Assembly (NCBI RefSeq): GCF_003024385.1
Contig: NZ_PVZN01000020.1
Span: 33,958 to 97,957 of the forward strand
Source of the DNA: Pseudomonas sp. BBP2017
GTDB taxonomy: Bacteria; Pseudomonadota; Gammaproteobacteria; Pseudomonadales; Pseudomonadaceae
Length of the DNA stretch: 64,000 bases
Direction: 5' to 3'
The position numbers were made by a program, and so were the translations under genes. Below are positions 43,357-52,786 of this stretch, one piece after another. The notes under the pieces are model-generated. The model had not been told where the DNA came from, made no database searches, and saw only the letters and a list, made by a program, of their open reading frames with translations. Every line of letters begins with the position of its first letter. The stretch's first letter is position 1.

Positions 43357-45942
43357 TTAAGTATTAGGTGCGCACACCAACTTCTGCCGCTCGTAATTCA
43401 ACGCTTTGTCTCGCTGTGCCAGCGCATACGAGGCCGAGCACTGCTGATTACCCCATTTGATCGTCAAGGTGCCCTGATCCTGTTCAACCAGCGCCAAGGC
43501 CTTGCCGTTTGGGTCGGAAATGGCCAGTTGTTTGCCGCTGGCGTCTTCCACTGAGGCACCGAAGGGGATCATCTGCTGCTGCGCATCGAACAGCTCGAAC
43601 TGCACCCGACGCCCGGTTTTGCCGGTGTAACGTGCGACGACTATCGCACCACGGCGTGGCACCAGCTGTTGGGTGGCATTGTCGATCTCGATGTCGCCGC
43701 CCAGTTCGCGGGTATCCAGGCTGATCCAGTTGACCCGGTATGGCTGGGCGTTAGGGACTACCGCATAGCCGTTGCGCCCGGTTTCGACGCCGCTATAACT
43801 GCTGATTTTGGCCCCGCGTACGCCCGGCACCTCGGCCAGGGCAAAGGTTTCGCCGACCGTCTGACCCAGGTTGATGCCGCCTTGGTGGGCGACCACGGAA
43901 CCGGCGACGTTGAGGTTCTGCGAGTCGTACCCGCGTCCCTGGCTGTAACCCAGGCTGATGTCGGCTACCGAGGTGCGGGTGTTGAGGCTGGCCGACGCCG
44001 AGTTGCCGCTGCCGCTGCTGTTGCCGCCTTGCACTGAGTAGAAGGTATCGCTGGTTTCCGACAAGTAGCCATTGATGCCGACCTGAGTGCTGTCGCCGCC
44101 TTTCTGCGTGCTGCTGGTCACGAACGCCCGCGGCGCGCGGGAGCGGCCGCCGAGGGGGAAGGACACTGACAGGCTGAGCTGGGTGTCGTTGCTTGAATAG
44201 CCGTCGTTGCTCAGGTCCCTACTGCGGGTTACGTCGATGTTGTAGCTGACCTCGCCCCAGTTGTTGCTGTAGCCGGCAGAAGCGCTCTGAGTGCCGCCAC
44301 GGTTCCAGTAACGCTGGTCACTGGCATTGACATAGAGGCTGCCCAGTTCGCGATTGCGTCCCAGGCTCTGGTTGATGGTCAGGTCGGTGCGGGTCTTGGC
44401 GTTGCCGCTGCGTTTGATTGCGCCGTCGCTCAGGTCCTGGACATGGTCGGTCAGGGTTCGGTAGCCCTCGGTCGAATAGCGATACGCGGCCAGGGTGAAG
44501 TTGGTATCAGTACCGGTAAAGGTCTTCGCATACAAGGCGCGTAAGCTGTTGCCCTGGGCGGTTTGGCCTCGGGCCTGGCTTGAAGAGTGGGTGAGGTCGA
44601 CCGACACCGCGCCCAGCGAGGTGTTGCGGCCCGCACCCAGGGCCAGGGCCTTGTAGTGGTCGCTGGCTTGCACACCAAGGATGCCGGTCAAGTTGCTGCT
44701 GACACCATACGCCAGGGTGCCGCTGAGCATCTGTGGCGTGGCCATGCCATCGGTGTTGCTGTTGTACTGGCCGGCCGAGAGGCTGTACTTCACTTGGCCT
44801 TCACGCACCATGATCGGCAGGCTGGAAAACGCCTGTTGGCTGACCCGGCGGCGTCCGTCGGCTTCGATGATGGTGATTTCCAGGTCGCCGTTGGAGCCAC
44901 TCGGGTAGATGTCGCTGATCTCGAACGGCCCTGGCGGCACGTTGGTGGTGTAGAGAATGTAGTTGTTCTGGCGGATTTCCACGGTGGCGTTGGTTTGCGC
45001 CACGCCGCGGATGATCGGCGCATAGCCGCGTTCGCTGTCGGCTCGCATACCTTCGTCGGAGGCCAGTTTCAGGCCGCGGTAGCGCACGCTGTCGAACAGG
45101 TCGGTATCGGAAAAGATATCACCGGCGCTGAACTGGCCCTTGAGTGCCGTGACGTCGTGTTGCAGGTAGCTACGGTTGCTTTTGAAGGTGTTCGGGCGCC
45201 CGGTGCCGCTGCTGAAGTTGGACTCGTTGCGCAGCCGCCAGGCACCGAGGTTGATACCGTTACGCAGGCCAATGTTGTTGGCCATGCGGGTATCGGCATC
45301 ACCCGCGCTACGGCTGCTGTTGAGCTGGTAGTTGATAAAAGCTGCGGAGACGCCGTCGTCCCACAGCTGTGGGTCGACGTAGCCGCGCAGGCCGCGCTGC
45401 ATCGCCACCTGCGGCACGCTGGCAGCCAGGCGCAAGCGGCTGGCGTCGTAGCGTAGGGTGGCCTGGTCGAGCAGGGTCGGCAGGTCGTAGCAGGCCTGTG
45501 GGGCGTTGGGATCAAATTTGCCCTGTGCCTCTAGCTTGGCCAGGTCGATGCCCAGTTGCTTGAGCAAGTCGAGGGTCAGGCAAGGTTCTACGCGGCCGCT
45601 CGCGGGATTGCGATTGAAGTCGATATCACGCCGACCGACCAAGGTTTCGTTACTGTACAGGTCGACCCGATAGTTACCCGGCAGCACGCTGTTGGCGGAC
45701 AACAGCAGTTGCAGGTCCACGGCCGACTGCGAGCCTTGCAGGAAGGTGGTGTTAAAGGCTAACAGTTGCGGATCGACGACATCGGCCGGGGCTTGAGCTG
45801 CGAATGACAAGCCGGGCAAGACAGCACAGATGGCCAGGGATAGGGCGCTTGGCCTCCATGGCTTGAGTATCGCGCCGTGAGACAACGCGGGCACACGTTT
45901 TCTTGCCCCAGGTGTGGGCCTGTTATCGGAAGAAAAAGACAT
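43357..45942 (-). CDS. Outer-membrane fimbrial usher (FimD/PapC family)
   Basis: 861-residue usher. It has a long signal region (cleavage about residue 48), an N-terminal periplasmic domain beginning FNTTFLQGSQSAVDLQL, the 24-strand pore with middle plug domain around SERGYAPIIRGVAQTNA and PPGPFEISDIYPSG, and two C-terminal domains ending with the Cys pair of GNQQCSASYAL and RQKLVCAP. All domains seem intact. It exports subunits delivered by the chaperone at 46029. Confidence 0.93.
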   Translation of the reverse strand: MSFSSDNRPTPGARKRVPALSHGAILKPWRPSALSLAICAVLPGLSFAAQAPADVVDPQLLAFNTTFLQGSQSAVDLQLLLSANSVLPGNYRVDLYSNETLVGRRDIDFNRNPASGRVEPCLTLDLLKQLGIDLAKLEAQGKFDPNAPQACYDLPTLLDQATLRYDASRLRLAASVPQVAMQRGLRGYVDPQLWDDGVSAAFINYQLNSSRSAGDADTRMANNIGLRNGINLGAWRLRNESNFSSGTGRPNTFKSNRSYLQHDVTALKGQFSAGDIFSDTDLFDSVRYRGLKLASDEGMRADSERGYAPIIRGVAQTNATVEIRQNNYILYTTNVPPGPFEISDIYPSGSNGDLEITIIEADGRRRVSQQAFSSLPIMVREGQVKYSLSAGQYNSNTDGMATPQMLSGTLAYGVSSNLTGILGVQASDHYKALALGAGRNTSLGAVSVDLTHSSSQARGQTAQGNSLRALYAKTFTGTDTNFTLAAYRYSTEGYRTLTDHVQDLSDGAIKRSGNAKTRTDLTINQSLGRNRELGSLYVNASDQRYWNRGGTQSASAGYSNNWGEVSYNIDVTRSRDLSNDGYSSNDTQLSLSVSFPLGGRSRAPRAFVTSSTQKGGDSTQVGINGYLSETSDTFYSVQGGNSSGSGNSASASLNTRTSVADISLGYSQGRGYDSQNLNVAGSVVAHQGGINLGQTVGETFALAEVPGVRGAKISSYSGVETGRNGYAVVPNAQPYRVNWISLDTRELGGDIEIDNATQQLVPRRGAIVVARYTGKTGRRVQFELFDAQQQMIPFGASVEDASGKQLAISDPNGKALALVEQDQGTLTIKWGNQQCSASYALAQRDKALNYERQKLVCAPNT

Positions 45943-46028
45943 GCAAATTGAACCTTTATCATCTCCCGGATTCAGCCGGGCACGGCGAGGTCGCGCATAC
46001 AGGCATACGTGACGTTTTTTGATCGCGT

Positions 46029-46781
46029 TTATGGCGTGGAGGCGGAATCGACGATCCTGGCGCTGCGGGTGTCTGTAAGGCTCAAGGTGGCCCGGTACTG
46101 GTTCTGCGCGCCATAGTCATTGATACTATTGAACGTAAGTTGTAGCGGTTTAAGGGCTGTCACAGACCTGAGTGCAAATGTTTTAACTTCGCCGGGCGCC
46201 ACCATGGTCGACTCTATGGCTACTTCCCTGTGCGAACCGTTCTGAAGTGTTACATCGGCCATTGATACGTGATAAAAACTTGGGTTTTTTACGACCAATG
46301 TGGTTTTCCCTGCCTGTTGGGAAAGGCTCCACTGCAAGTGTGCAGGCGCCAGCAGTGCATCGCCAGGCAAGTTGGCGGGACGAAAGAAAATCTTGATACG
46401 TTGGCGTACCGCCAACTGCAAGGTATTGGCTTTGGTGCTGCTTTGCGGGATTTCCTGGACATTGAGCCAGAGCACCGACTCCTTGTCTGTCGGCATACCG
46501 ACACCTTCATAAAGAATACGCAGTAGTTGCTGTTCCTTGGCCAGTATTCGGGCCAACGGTGGCGTTACAGCAAACGGGATGCTTGCGGTGTTGTCGTTAT
46601 TGTTGTCAACCCAGGATTGAATCAAGACATCCTGATTACCGTTGCGCACAGTGATGTTGGCTTCCTTATGTGCACCATCGAATACTATCCGTGTGGCACT
46701 CAATGAAATGCTGGCCGTCGCCGGAGCAGCCGAAAGCATGCCCAGTAAGCCCAGGCAGGCGGGGAGAGAGCGAAGTAGCAT
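46029..46781 (-). CDS. Periplasmic fimbrial chaperone (PapD/FimC family)
   Basis: 250-residue chaperone. The signal peptide ends PATA-SISL. Two Ig-like domains follow, with the conserved NGNQDVLIQSWVDN, the G1-strand region TLQLAVRQRIKIFFRP that completes subunits by donor-strand complementation, and the NPSFYHVSMADVTL signature. It is the only chaperone in the operon. Confidence 0.93.
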   Translation of the reverse strand: MLLRSLPACLGLLGMLSAAPATASISLSATRIVFDGAHKEANITVRNGNQDVLIQSWVDNNNDNTASIPFAVTPPLARILAKEQQLLRILYEGVGMPTDKESVLWLNVQEIPQSSTKANTLQLAVRQRIKIFFRPANLPGDALLAPAHLQWSLSQQAGKTTLVVKNPSFYHVSMADVTLQNGSHREVAIESTMVAPGEVKTFALRSVTALKPLQLTFNSINDYGAQNQYRATLSLTDTRSARIVDSASTP

Positions 46782-46855
46782 GGTGTTTACCCTTTGACTC
46801 GACCGTGAGCGGCGAGGCGGGGATGCCTCGCGCGAATGAAATCCTGCTGTGCGAG

Positions 46856-47452
46856 TTACTCGTATTGCAGGATGAACGGCAGGGTGGCATCACCACGACC
46901 GGCGGTAGCCGTGCCAGGAGCGCCTGTGGTGACGTAGGCAGCGGAGAAACTCAGCACCGCATCACCGCCTACAGTACCGGTACCATGCATGTCACTCTGG
47001 ATTTTGGCGGTGGCTTTCGAGCTCAGGTCAATCAGCGCACCGTTGCTGTCGAGCAGGGCAATACCGACGTTGCTGGCGGTGCCGGTACCTTTGGTCAGGG
47101 CCAGGACATTTTTGCCAGTCACCAGGCCTGAGCCGCCGCTAGTGGCGTCAAAGATCATCGACACTTTGGTGCCCAGGTTGCAGTTGACGTTGAGGTTGAA
47201 GCCCTTACCTGTGACACGGCCCGAGGCAGGGCTTTCGGCGGTGCCCATGTCCTTGATCGAAACGTTGCCCATGTCCATGGCAATCACGCGGTCGGCGTTG
47301 GCGCCATCGACGGAGCAGGCGTCGTTGTTGATGACACCGGTAAAGCTGATTTTGCCTTTGCCGCCATCAGTGACGACAGGGTCTGCAGCAAAGACGCTGC
47401 CAGAGGCTGCGATGGCGGAAAGGGCGAGTGCGGCCAGGGAAATATTCTTCAT
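46856..47452 (-). CDS. Major type-1-like fimbrial pilin (CupD1-like position)
   Basis: 198-residue pilin. The signal peptide ends SGSVFA-AD, then GKISFTGVINNDACSVDG and NLNVNCNLGTKVS give the conserved disulfide pair. It ends ATLPFILQYE, the penultimate-Tyr-type terminus required for chaperone binding. ATG 47452 (MKNISLAAL) is used because in-frame upstream ATGs would spoil the signal peptide. An RcsB-like box lies 81 bp upstream. Confidence 0.92.
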   Translation of the reverse strand: MKNISLAALALSAIAASGSVFAADPVVTDGGKGKISFTGVINNDACSVDGANADRVIAMDMGNVSIKDMGTAESPASGRVTGKGFNLNVNCNLGTKVSMIFDATSGGSGLVTGKNVLALTKGTGTASNVGIALLDSNGALIDLSSKATAKIQSDMHGTGTVGGDAVLSFSAAYVTTGAPGTATAGRGDATLPFILQYE

Positions 47453-47532
47453 GGTGATGTCCATTAGTGCTGGTTGGAAAAGTACTGCATGGAAATGCCC
47501 AACCACGATAATCGGCGTGGTCAGGCATGGAC

Positions 47533-47547
47533 ATCAGACGATTCTTA
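47533..47547 (-). promoter_or_regulatory. RcsB-box-like site upstream of the fimbrial operon
   Basis: On the minus strand TAAGAATCGTCTGAT fits the enterobacterial RcsB consensus KMRGAWTMWYCTGNM at 13 of 15 positions. The extended 18-bp sequence recurs with one change at 55639-55656. It lies between the rcsB-like gene and the pilin gene; a GATTAT element lies about 20 bp downstream as a possible -10. Confidence 0.65.
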
Positions 47548-47579
47548 ATAGGACTAACAAACTCAGTCACTCAGCTTAT

Positions 47580-48227
47580 TCAGTTGAAAGTACTGCGCTC
47601 CAGGCAATAGGCCAACAGGTCCTGGTCACTGCTGACATCAAGTTTGCGCATGGCCGAAATTTTTTGTGCACTGATGGTTTTTGCACTTCTGTTCTGGCTG
47701 CGGGCAATATCGCTTACACTTTTCCCGGCAACAAATAGCCGCAATATCTCAAACTCTTTCGGCGATAGGCTGGCCATTTTTTCATCAATGGCGGTGTCGG
47801 ATTCAATCACCGACGTTTTCGCAGGCTCCAGACTTCGATATATCCTTTGGCGGGCGATGGCATTGAGCGCCAGTTCGATTTCCGTGTGCAATTGATTCTT
47901 CTGAATGACTCCGACAACCCCCAGCTCCTGCAGACGGGTGAGAATCAGGTGGTTGGAGATCATGGTCAAAATCAGAATCTGCACACGCGGATAATGACGC
48001 TTGAGGTAGTCAACCAACTTCAGCCCGTCCCCATAGGGCGAGTCAGCCGGCATGTTGTAGTCGCTGATAACGATGTCGACCGTTTGCTGTTCAAGCAGTT
48101 CGATCAGGCCCTTGGAGCACACGGCCTCGCCAACCACACAAAAACGTGGGTCGCGCTCGATCAGCTCGCGTACACCGAGAAGGACGATGGGATGATCGTC
48201 AGCGATGATGACCTTGAGTTTTTCCAT
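47580..48227 (-). CDS. RcsB/RocA1-like NarL-family response regulator
   Basis: 215-residue regulator. The receiver domain has acidic pocket IIADDHP and the phospho-acceptor Asp56 in DIVISDYNMP. The C-terminal LuxR-type HTH is LSPKEFEILRLFVAGKSVSD followed by SQNRSAKTISAQKISAMRKL, the latter typical of RcsB. It most probably receives phosphate from the RcsC-like HPt domain just upstream and activates the fimbrial operon just downstream. Confidence 0.9.
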   Translation of the reverse strand: MEKLKVIIADDHPIVLLGVRELIERDPRFCVVGEAVCSKGLIELLEQQTVDIVISDYNMPADSPYGDGLKLVDYLKRHYPRVQILILTMISNHLILTRLQELGVVGVIQKNQLHTEIELALNAIARQRIYRSLEPAKTSVIESDTAIDEKMASLSPKEFEILRLFVAGKSVSDIARSQNRSAKTISAQKISAMRKLDVSSDQDLLAYCLERSTFN

Positions 48228-48293
48228 TAATACGGCCTGTTATACCGGTGCGAGGTGGGTGTCCATAAGGTTGCACGTAGTGGCTTGTTGATT

Positions 48294-51200
48294 TTACGCG
48301 AGGGTGCTCAGGATTGTCGCAAGACGTTTCAGTGCCTGCTGGACTTTCTGCGTCAGGGGAGCATCGAGTCTTGTGTTGTGCAGTTGATACTCCAGATCAA
48401 TGCAGTGGCTGGCCAGGTTGCTGGCCTGAACTGCGCCGAGCGCGCCGGCCATACTATGCAGCCGCTCGGCGATGGTTCTGGCGTCTTGCTGTTCCAGGGC
48501 GCTGCGGATGAGCGCGATGTCTTGTTGCATGGTGCTGATGAATAGCGGCCGCATTGCAGGGGACAGTTTTACGCTGTCGTTGGGCGTTGCGGCAGGTGAA
48601 GCACTCAGCGTTTCGGTATCGATACGTGACGGAGCATTGTGCAGCATCGGCTTGCACAGCTTGATCAGGTGTGCCCGCAGGGTTTGCAGACTCAGCGGTT
48701 TGACGATCCAGGCGTTCATACCAACTTCCATGCAGCGTAAGCCTTCTTCGCGCATAGCGTTGGCAGTAACGCCGATGATCGGCAACCGGTTGTCGTGAGC
48801 ACGTAGGGCCTTGGCCAGTTCATAACCGTTCATGACCGGCATATTGACGTCGGTGAGCACCAGGTCGAAGACCTCGGGCTGCCACAGGTGCAAGGCCTGT
48901 TCGCCATTGGCCACGACCACGGCGCTGCAACCCAAGGCCTCGAGCTGCTCCTTGAGGATGGCCTGGTTGATCGGGTTGTCTTCGGCTACCAGGATATGCA
49001 GTTGCAGGTTCACGCTACCTGGTTCGGGGGCTTCACTGGCTGGTTCGCAAGCACCTTGACGGGCTAGCACGATGGCCTGAGCTACCGCTCGCAGGTCATG
49101 CATGTCGACATCCCAATGGCCATCAGTGTATTCGGCGGGATTACGTCCACCGCTGATACAGCAGATCCGTGGCCCGCTCCAGGGCAGTTCAGGGGGGGCT
49201 GCAAGGACTTCAACCAGCAGCGCCTGAGGGTTGTCTGGTGCCTGTGGGGGGATTGTCAGAGTCGCAGCCACGCCCAGGCGCTCAAGCCAATCGCAGTAAC
49301 TTTGCCCCAGTTCTGGTAGTGGCGCGCGTACGTACACAGGTGTCGGATCGCGCTCGATGGCGGGGCAGTCGGGTAGCTCGCCGGGCAACACCAACAAATT
49401 CATCTTCAGGGAAAAGCTGCTGCCAAGCCCTGGATCGCTCACCACTTTCATCTGTCCGCCCATCAATTCGCTGAGCCACTTGCAGATCGGCAGGCCCAAC
49501 CCCGCACCGCCTTCGCCGGACGCATCTTTGACCTGATAGAACAGCTCGAACAGCTTGGCCTGCTGTGGTTCGCCGATGCCGATGCCGGTATCGGTGACTT
49601 GCCATTCAAGGCTGACCTTTCCCTCCGTGAGCTCCAGCACACGGGTACGCAACACCACCCGGCCGGTGTCGGTGAACTTGATGGCATTGCTCAGCAGATT
49701 GTTGAGAATCTGGCGAATCCGCATGGGATCACCGAGCACCCTGCCAGGCAATCGGGCGTCGGTGCAGGCGTACAGCAGCAATCCCTTGCGCTCGGCGAAG
49801 GCGGCGTAGGTATGCAAGGTGTCTTCGAGCATGTCCAGCGGGCAGAATTCGACCGGCTCGATGGCCATCTGTCCGGACTCAATCTTGGAGACATCCAGCA
49901 CATCGCTGATGAGTTGGAAAAGGGTGGCGGAAGAGCGCTGGATGGTATTCAGGTAGGCAAGCTGGCGTGGCTCCAGCGGGGTCAGGCCAAGCAGTTCCAG
50001 GGTGCCCAACACGCCGTACAGCGGGGTGCGGATTTCATGGCTCATGGTGGCCAGGAACAGGGTCTTGGCTTCGTTGGCGGTATCGGCGGCGCGCCGGGCT
50101 TGTTCCAGGGCATGGGCATCTTCGACATGCCGGGTGACGTCGTTGAAGGCATACAGCCGCACGTCCTGGCCCTGATAACGGGTAGCGACGGAGCCGACTT
50201 GCAGGTGACGACCGTCGATCTCCAGATCGTGCTCTGCTGTATCAGCGTTGTCCTGATGATCCAGGGCTGTGACCAGCGCGACGGTGCCTTGCCATTGCTG
50301 GGCCCGCTGGTTTTTCAGCAGTATCTGCTGGTCCGCGCAGCGCACCACGCACAGTCCGGTCGGCGCGGTGTCGATCACCACGCGGCTGAACGCCTCGCTC
50401 TCGGCGATGCTTTGGTGGGCCTGGCGCGCGGGGAGGATCACCTGTTTCTTGTACCAACGGCTGGCCAGCCAGCCCAGGCCGATGATGGCCAGGAACGAGA
50501 GCAGCAAGGTGGTCAGTGACCAGAATGCATAGCGGAAAAAACTCTTGAAAGTGATGGTGTAGATGGCTGCCCAGCCGGGGCCGTCGTGGTTGACCAGCTT
50601 GAACACCAGACCTTCGGGCTTGAGGTTCATACCTTCGTGCAGATGCGACTCTGAGCGCTGGATGCCAATCAGTACTTCACCGTCCGGAGCAATCAGGGTG
50701 AAGCGGTCATACACCAGCCAGTCCATGATGCGTTCAAAGTCGTTGATCTGTGACAGGTCGAGCAGTGAGGCCGCAATACGGCGGGAGTCGCTCCCCTTGA
50801 CCAACGACTGGTCGGATTTGAACTGGAGAGTGACATACGCCAACAAGCGTGCAGGTGTTGAGCGATCGGGCACTTCGACATAGCTTCGCCAATCGATCCC
50901 GTTGTTCTTCAGGTATTGGCTGTCTTGCGGGGTGCGAGCACGGACGGTGTTGAGCACGTCGACGAAAGTTTCGTTGATGTTCATCATCTTGCCGCGTGTG
51001 CGTCCGGCCGCAGGCACAGTAATGTCGTAGCTGTCGTGTGGCCCGAACAGAAACACTTGCGGTGAAGGGAAGTGCGAAGCTGACCAGAACGTACTGTAGA
51101 GGTCTGCCAGGTTTGCCCCCAGGCCAAAGATCCTGGGTTGTTCGTGGGCAATAACTTTACCCTTATCGAGTTTGACGCTGAAGGGCAATGAGAACGAAAA

Positions 51201-51512
51201 CGCCTGCCCTTGATAAATGTTCGGTCCCTCGTTCGGCAAGGGTGAAAGCAAATGCACCTGTGGGCTTTCGTCAGACAGCTGTGTCCCCTGAGCGGTCAGT
51301 GTTCTCAGAAAGGCTTCCTGCTCCTGAATGTTCTCCAGCAGGCGGGCAAAATGAAAGCGCACCGTGTCATGGTGTTCTTCGATCAGGCGCTGGAATGACC
51401 AGAAGCTGGTGCCGACCAGCAACAACGCCAGTCCCAGCAGAATCATCACTCCCTTGTTCAGGCGTAGAGAACTACGGGTGAGGTTTTCCAGCAGGGCGTT
51501 GTCTTGCTTCAT
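48294..51512 (-). CDS. RcsC/RocS-like hybrid sensor kinase with REC and HPt domains
   Basis: 1072-residue tripartite kinase. It has a membrane helix about 20-40, a large periplasmic sensing domain to about 310, and a second helix in YAFWSLTTLLLSFLAIIGLG. A PAS-like region, HisKA with phospho-His in ATMSHEIRTPLYGVLGTLE, HATPase (VTDTGIGIG, GGAGLGLPI), REC (LVLTDVNMPVMNG) and a C-terminal HPt (ERLHSMAGALGAV) follow. ATG 51512 (MKQDNALLE) is used; longer in-frame starts run into the REC-EAL gene. It should phosphorelay to the RcsB-like protein 66 bp downstream. Confidence 0.9.
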   Translation of the reverse strand: MKQDNALLENLTRSSLRLNKGVMILLGLALLLVGTSFWSFQRLIEEHHDTVRFHFARLLENIQEQEAFLRTLTAQGTQLSDESPQVHLLSPLPNEGPNIYQGQAFSFSLPFSVKLDKGKVIAHEQPRIFGLGANLADLYSTFWSASHFPSPQVFLFGPHDSYDITVPAAGRTRGKMMNINETFVDVLNTVRARTPQDSQYLKNNGIDWRSYVEVPDRSTPARLLAYVTLQFKSDQSLVKGSDSRRIAASLLDLSQINDFERIMDWLVYDRFTLIAPDGEVLIGIQRSESHLHEGMNLKPEGLVFKLVNHDGPGWAAIYTITFKSFFRYAFWSLTTLLLSFLAIIGLGWLASRWYKKQVILPARQAHQSIAESEAFSRVVIDTAPTGLCVVRCADQQILLKNQRAQQWQGTVALVTALDHQDNADTAEHDLEIDGRHLQVGSVATRYQGQDVRLYAFNDVTRHVEDAHALEQARRAADTANEAKTLFLATMSHEIRTPLYGVLGTLELLGLTPLEPRQLAYLNTIQRSSATLFQLISDVLDVSKIESGQMAIEPVEFCPLDMLEDTLHTYAAFAERKGLLLYACTDARLPGRVLGDPMRIRQILNNLLSNAIKFTDTGRVVLRTRVLELTEGKVSLEWQVTDTGIGIGEPQQAKLFELFYQVKDASGEGGAGLGLPICKWLSELMGGQMKVVSDPGLGSSFSLKMNLLVLPGELPDCPAIERDPTPVYVRAPLPELGQSYCDWLERLGVAATLTIPPQAPDNPQALLVEVLAAPPELPWSGPRICCISGGRNPAEYTDGHWDVDMHDLRAVAQAIVLARQGACEPASEAPEPGSVNLQLHILVAEDNPINQAILKEQLEALGCSAVVVANGEQALHLWQPEVFDLVLTDVNMPVMNGYELAKALRAHDNRLPIIGVTANAMREEGLRCMEVGMNAWIVKPLSLQTLRAHLIKLCKPMLHNAPSRIDTETLSASPAATPNDSVKLSPAMRPLFISTMQQDIALIRSALEQQDARTIAERLHSMAGALGAVQASNLASHCIDLEYQLHNTRLDAPLTQKVQQALKRLATILSTLA

Positions 51513-51592
51513 GAACAGTATCCGCAGGGCCGCAAAGTGTCGATAGCTGACGAATCTTACCTCTGATGGTGGTCGAAGGTTGAGGGTGCAGG

Positions 51593-52786
51593 TCAATAAA
51601 AGGTCGCCGCCCCATCCAGGTTCAAGAGCTGTTGAAACTGATCCGATGACACCGCGTGGGAAATCAGGAAGCCCTGGGCCTGGTGGCAGTCGATCTTGCG
51701 CAACAGGGCAAGCTCCTGGGCGGTTTCCACCCCTTCGGCCACCACGGTCAGGCCGAGCTTGCGGCCCAGGGCGACAATGCTGGCCAGGGCTGAGGCCATG
51801 TTTTCGTTTTGATGACATCCCTGGACCAATGCGCGGTCGATCTTCAGCTCGGTGAACGGTGCCGATACCAGATTCAGGTAGGAGCTGTAACCCTGGCCGA
51901 AATCATCCTGAGACAGGCCGAAACCTTTGATGCGCAAGCGACAGGCACCGGCGTAGAAGTTGCTGATGTCTTCTGGTGTAGAGCTCTCCATCAGTTCGAA
52001 GCAGAGCTTGCCGGGTATACCCTGATGATGAAGGACAAACTCCAGCAGACGGTCCGCCAGGTCGTGGCTATTGAGCAGGTGGGTGGGCAGGTTGATCGAC
52101 ACCGGAATGTCATAGCCCTGCTCGCGCCAGCGGGCCTGGGCATCCATGGCCTGTTTGAGCATCAGCCATAGCAAGCGCTCTTCCAGGCCAAAGGTTTTCA
52201 GCGCAGGCAGAAACGAGCTTGGTAACAGCACCCCCTGTTCCGGGTGCATCCAGCGCACCAGGGCTTCAGCGGCGACAATACGGCCATTGTGCAACGACTT
52301 CTTGGGCTGGAACCAGGCCTGGAACGCGCGGTCGTTAAGAGCCTGGAGGAGGGTCTGGTGGTCAAATTCGGTGACCGGTGCGGCGGCTTGCGCTGCGCTG
52401 TCATGTTTGCGCCGTAATTGCTCGGTCACGCTGCGCAGTGCGCTTGGCGAGACAGGCTTGGAGATCAGTCCGATCACTTCGACACCAAGGTTTTTCGCGA
52501 CCAGGCTGGCCGCCATCAGCATGCGTCGGGAGGCGGCGCTCATGATCGCCAGGTCCGGCTTGCGGCGCAGCCCGGCCAGGTGCTGGATGAACTGCACACC
52601 ATCCATGCCGGGCATCAACAGGTCGGTCAGAACAAAGTCGAAGTCACGTTGTTGCAGGCGCTGCAGCGCCTCGTTGCCGTCCTGTGCGCATTCCAGATCA
52701 AATTCACCCAGTTCGCTTAACAGATGTTGCAGGTACATACGCTGAAACGGGTGGTCTTCGACAATCAGGATGTTATAGGGCTTCAC
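51593..52786 (-). CDS. REC-EAL c-di-GMP phosphodiesterase response regulator (PvrR/RocR-like)
   Basis: 397-residue protein. The receiver domain (1-125) has the phospho-acceptor Asp in FVLTDLLMPGMDG. The EAL domain (about 145-390) keeps the catalytic set AEALVRW, SINLPTHLL, FELMESST, QDDFGQGYSSY, ELKIDRAL, VVAEGVET and QAQGFL, so it should hydrolyse c-di-GMP. In the P. aeruginosa relatives this type opposes the RcsB/RocA branch. It overlaps the second kinase gene by 14 bases. Confidence 0.92.
   Translation of the reverse strand: MKPYNILIVEDHPFQRMYLQHLLSELGEFDLECAQDGNEALQRLQQRDFDFVLTDLLMPGMDGVQFIQHLAGLRRKPDLAIMSAASRRMLMAASLVAKNLGVEVIGLISKPVSPSALRSVTEQLRRKHDSAAQAAAPVTEFDHQTLLQALNDRAFQAWFQPKKSLHNGRIVAAEALVRWMHPEQGVLLPSSFLPALKTFGLEERLLWLMLKQAMDAQARWREQGYDIPVSINLPTHLLNSHDLADRLLEFVLHHQGIPGKLCFELMESSTPEDISNFYAGACRLRIKGFGLSQDDFGQGYSSYLNLVSAPFTELKIDRALVQGCHQNENMASALASIVALGRKLGLTVVAEGVETAQELALLRKIDCHQAQGFLISHAVSSDQFQQLLNLDGAATFY

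Noticed and set aside
51513..51818. In-frame N-terminal extension of the RcsC-like kinase
   Set aside because: It overlaps the end of the REC-EAL gene, is Pro/Gly/Arg-rich and precedes the natural MKQDNALLE start with its membrane helix.
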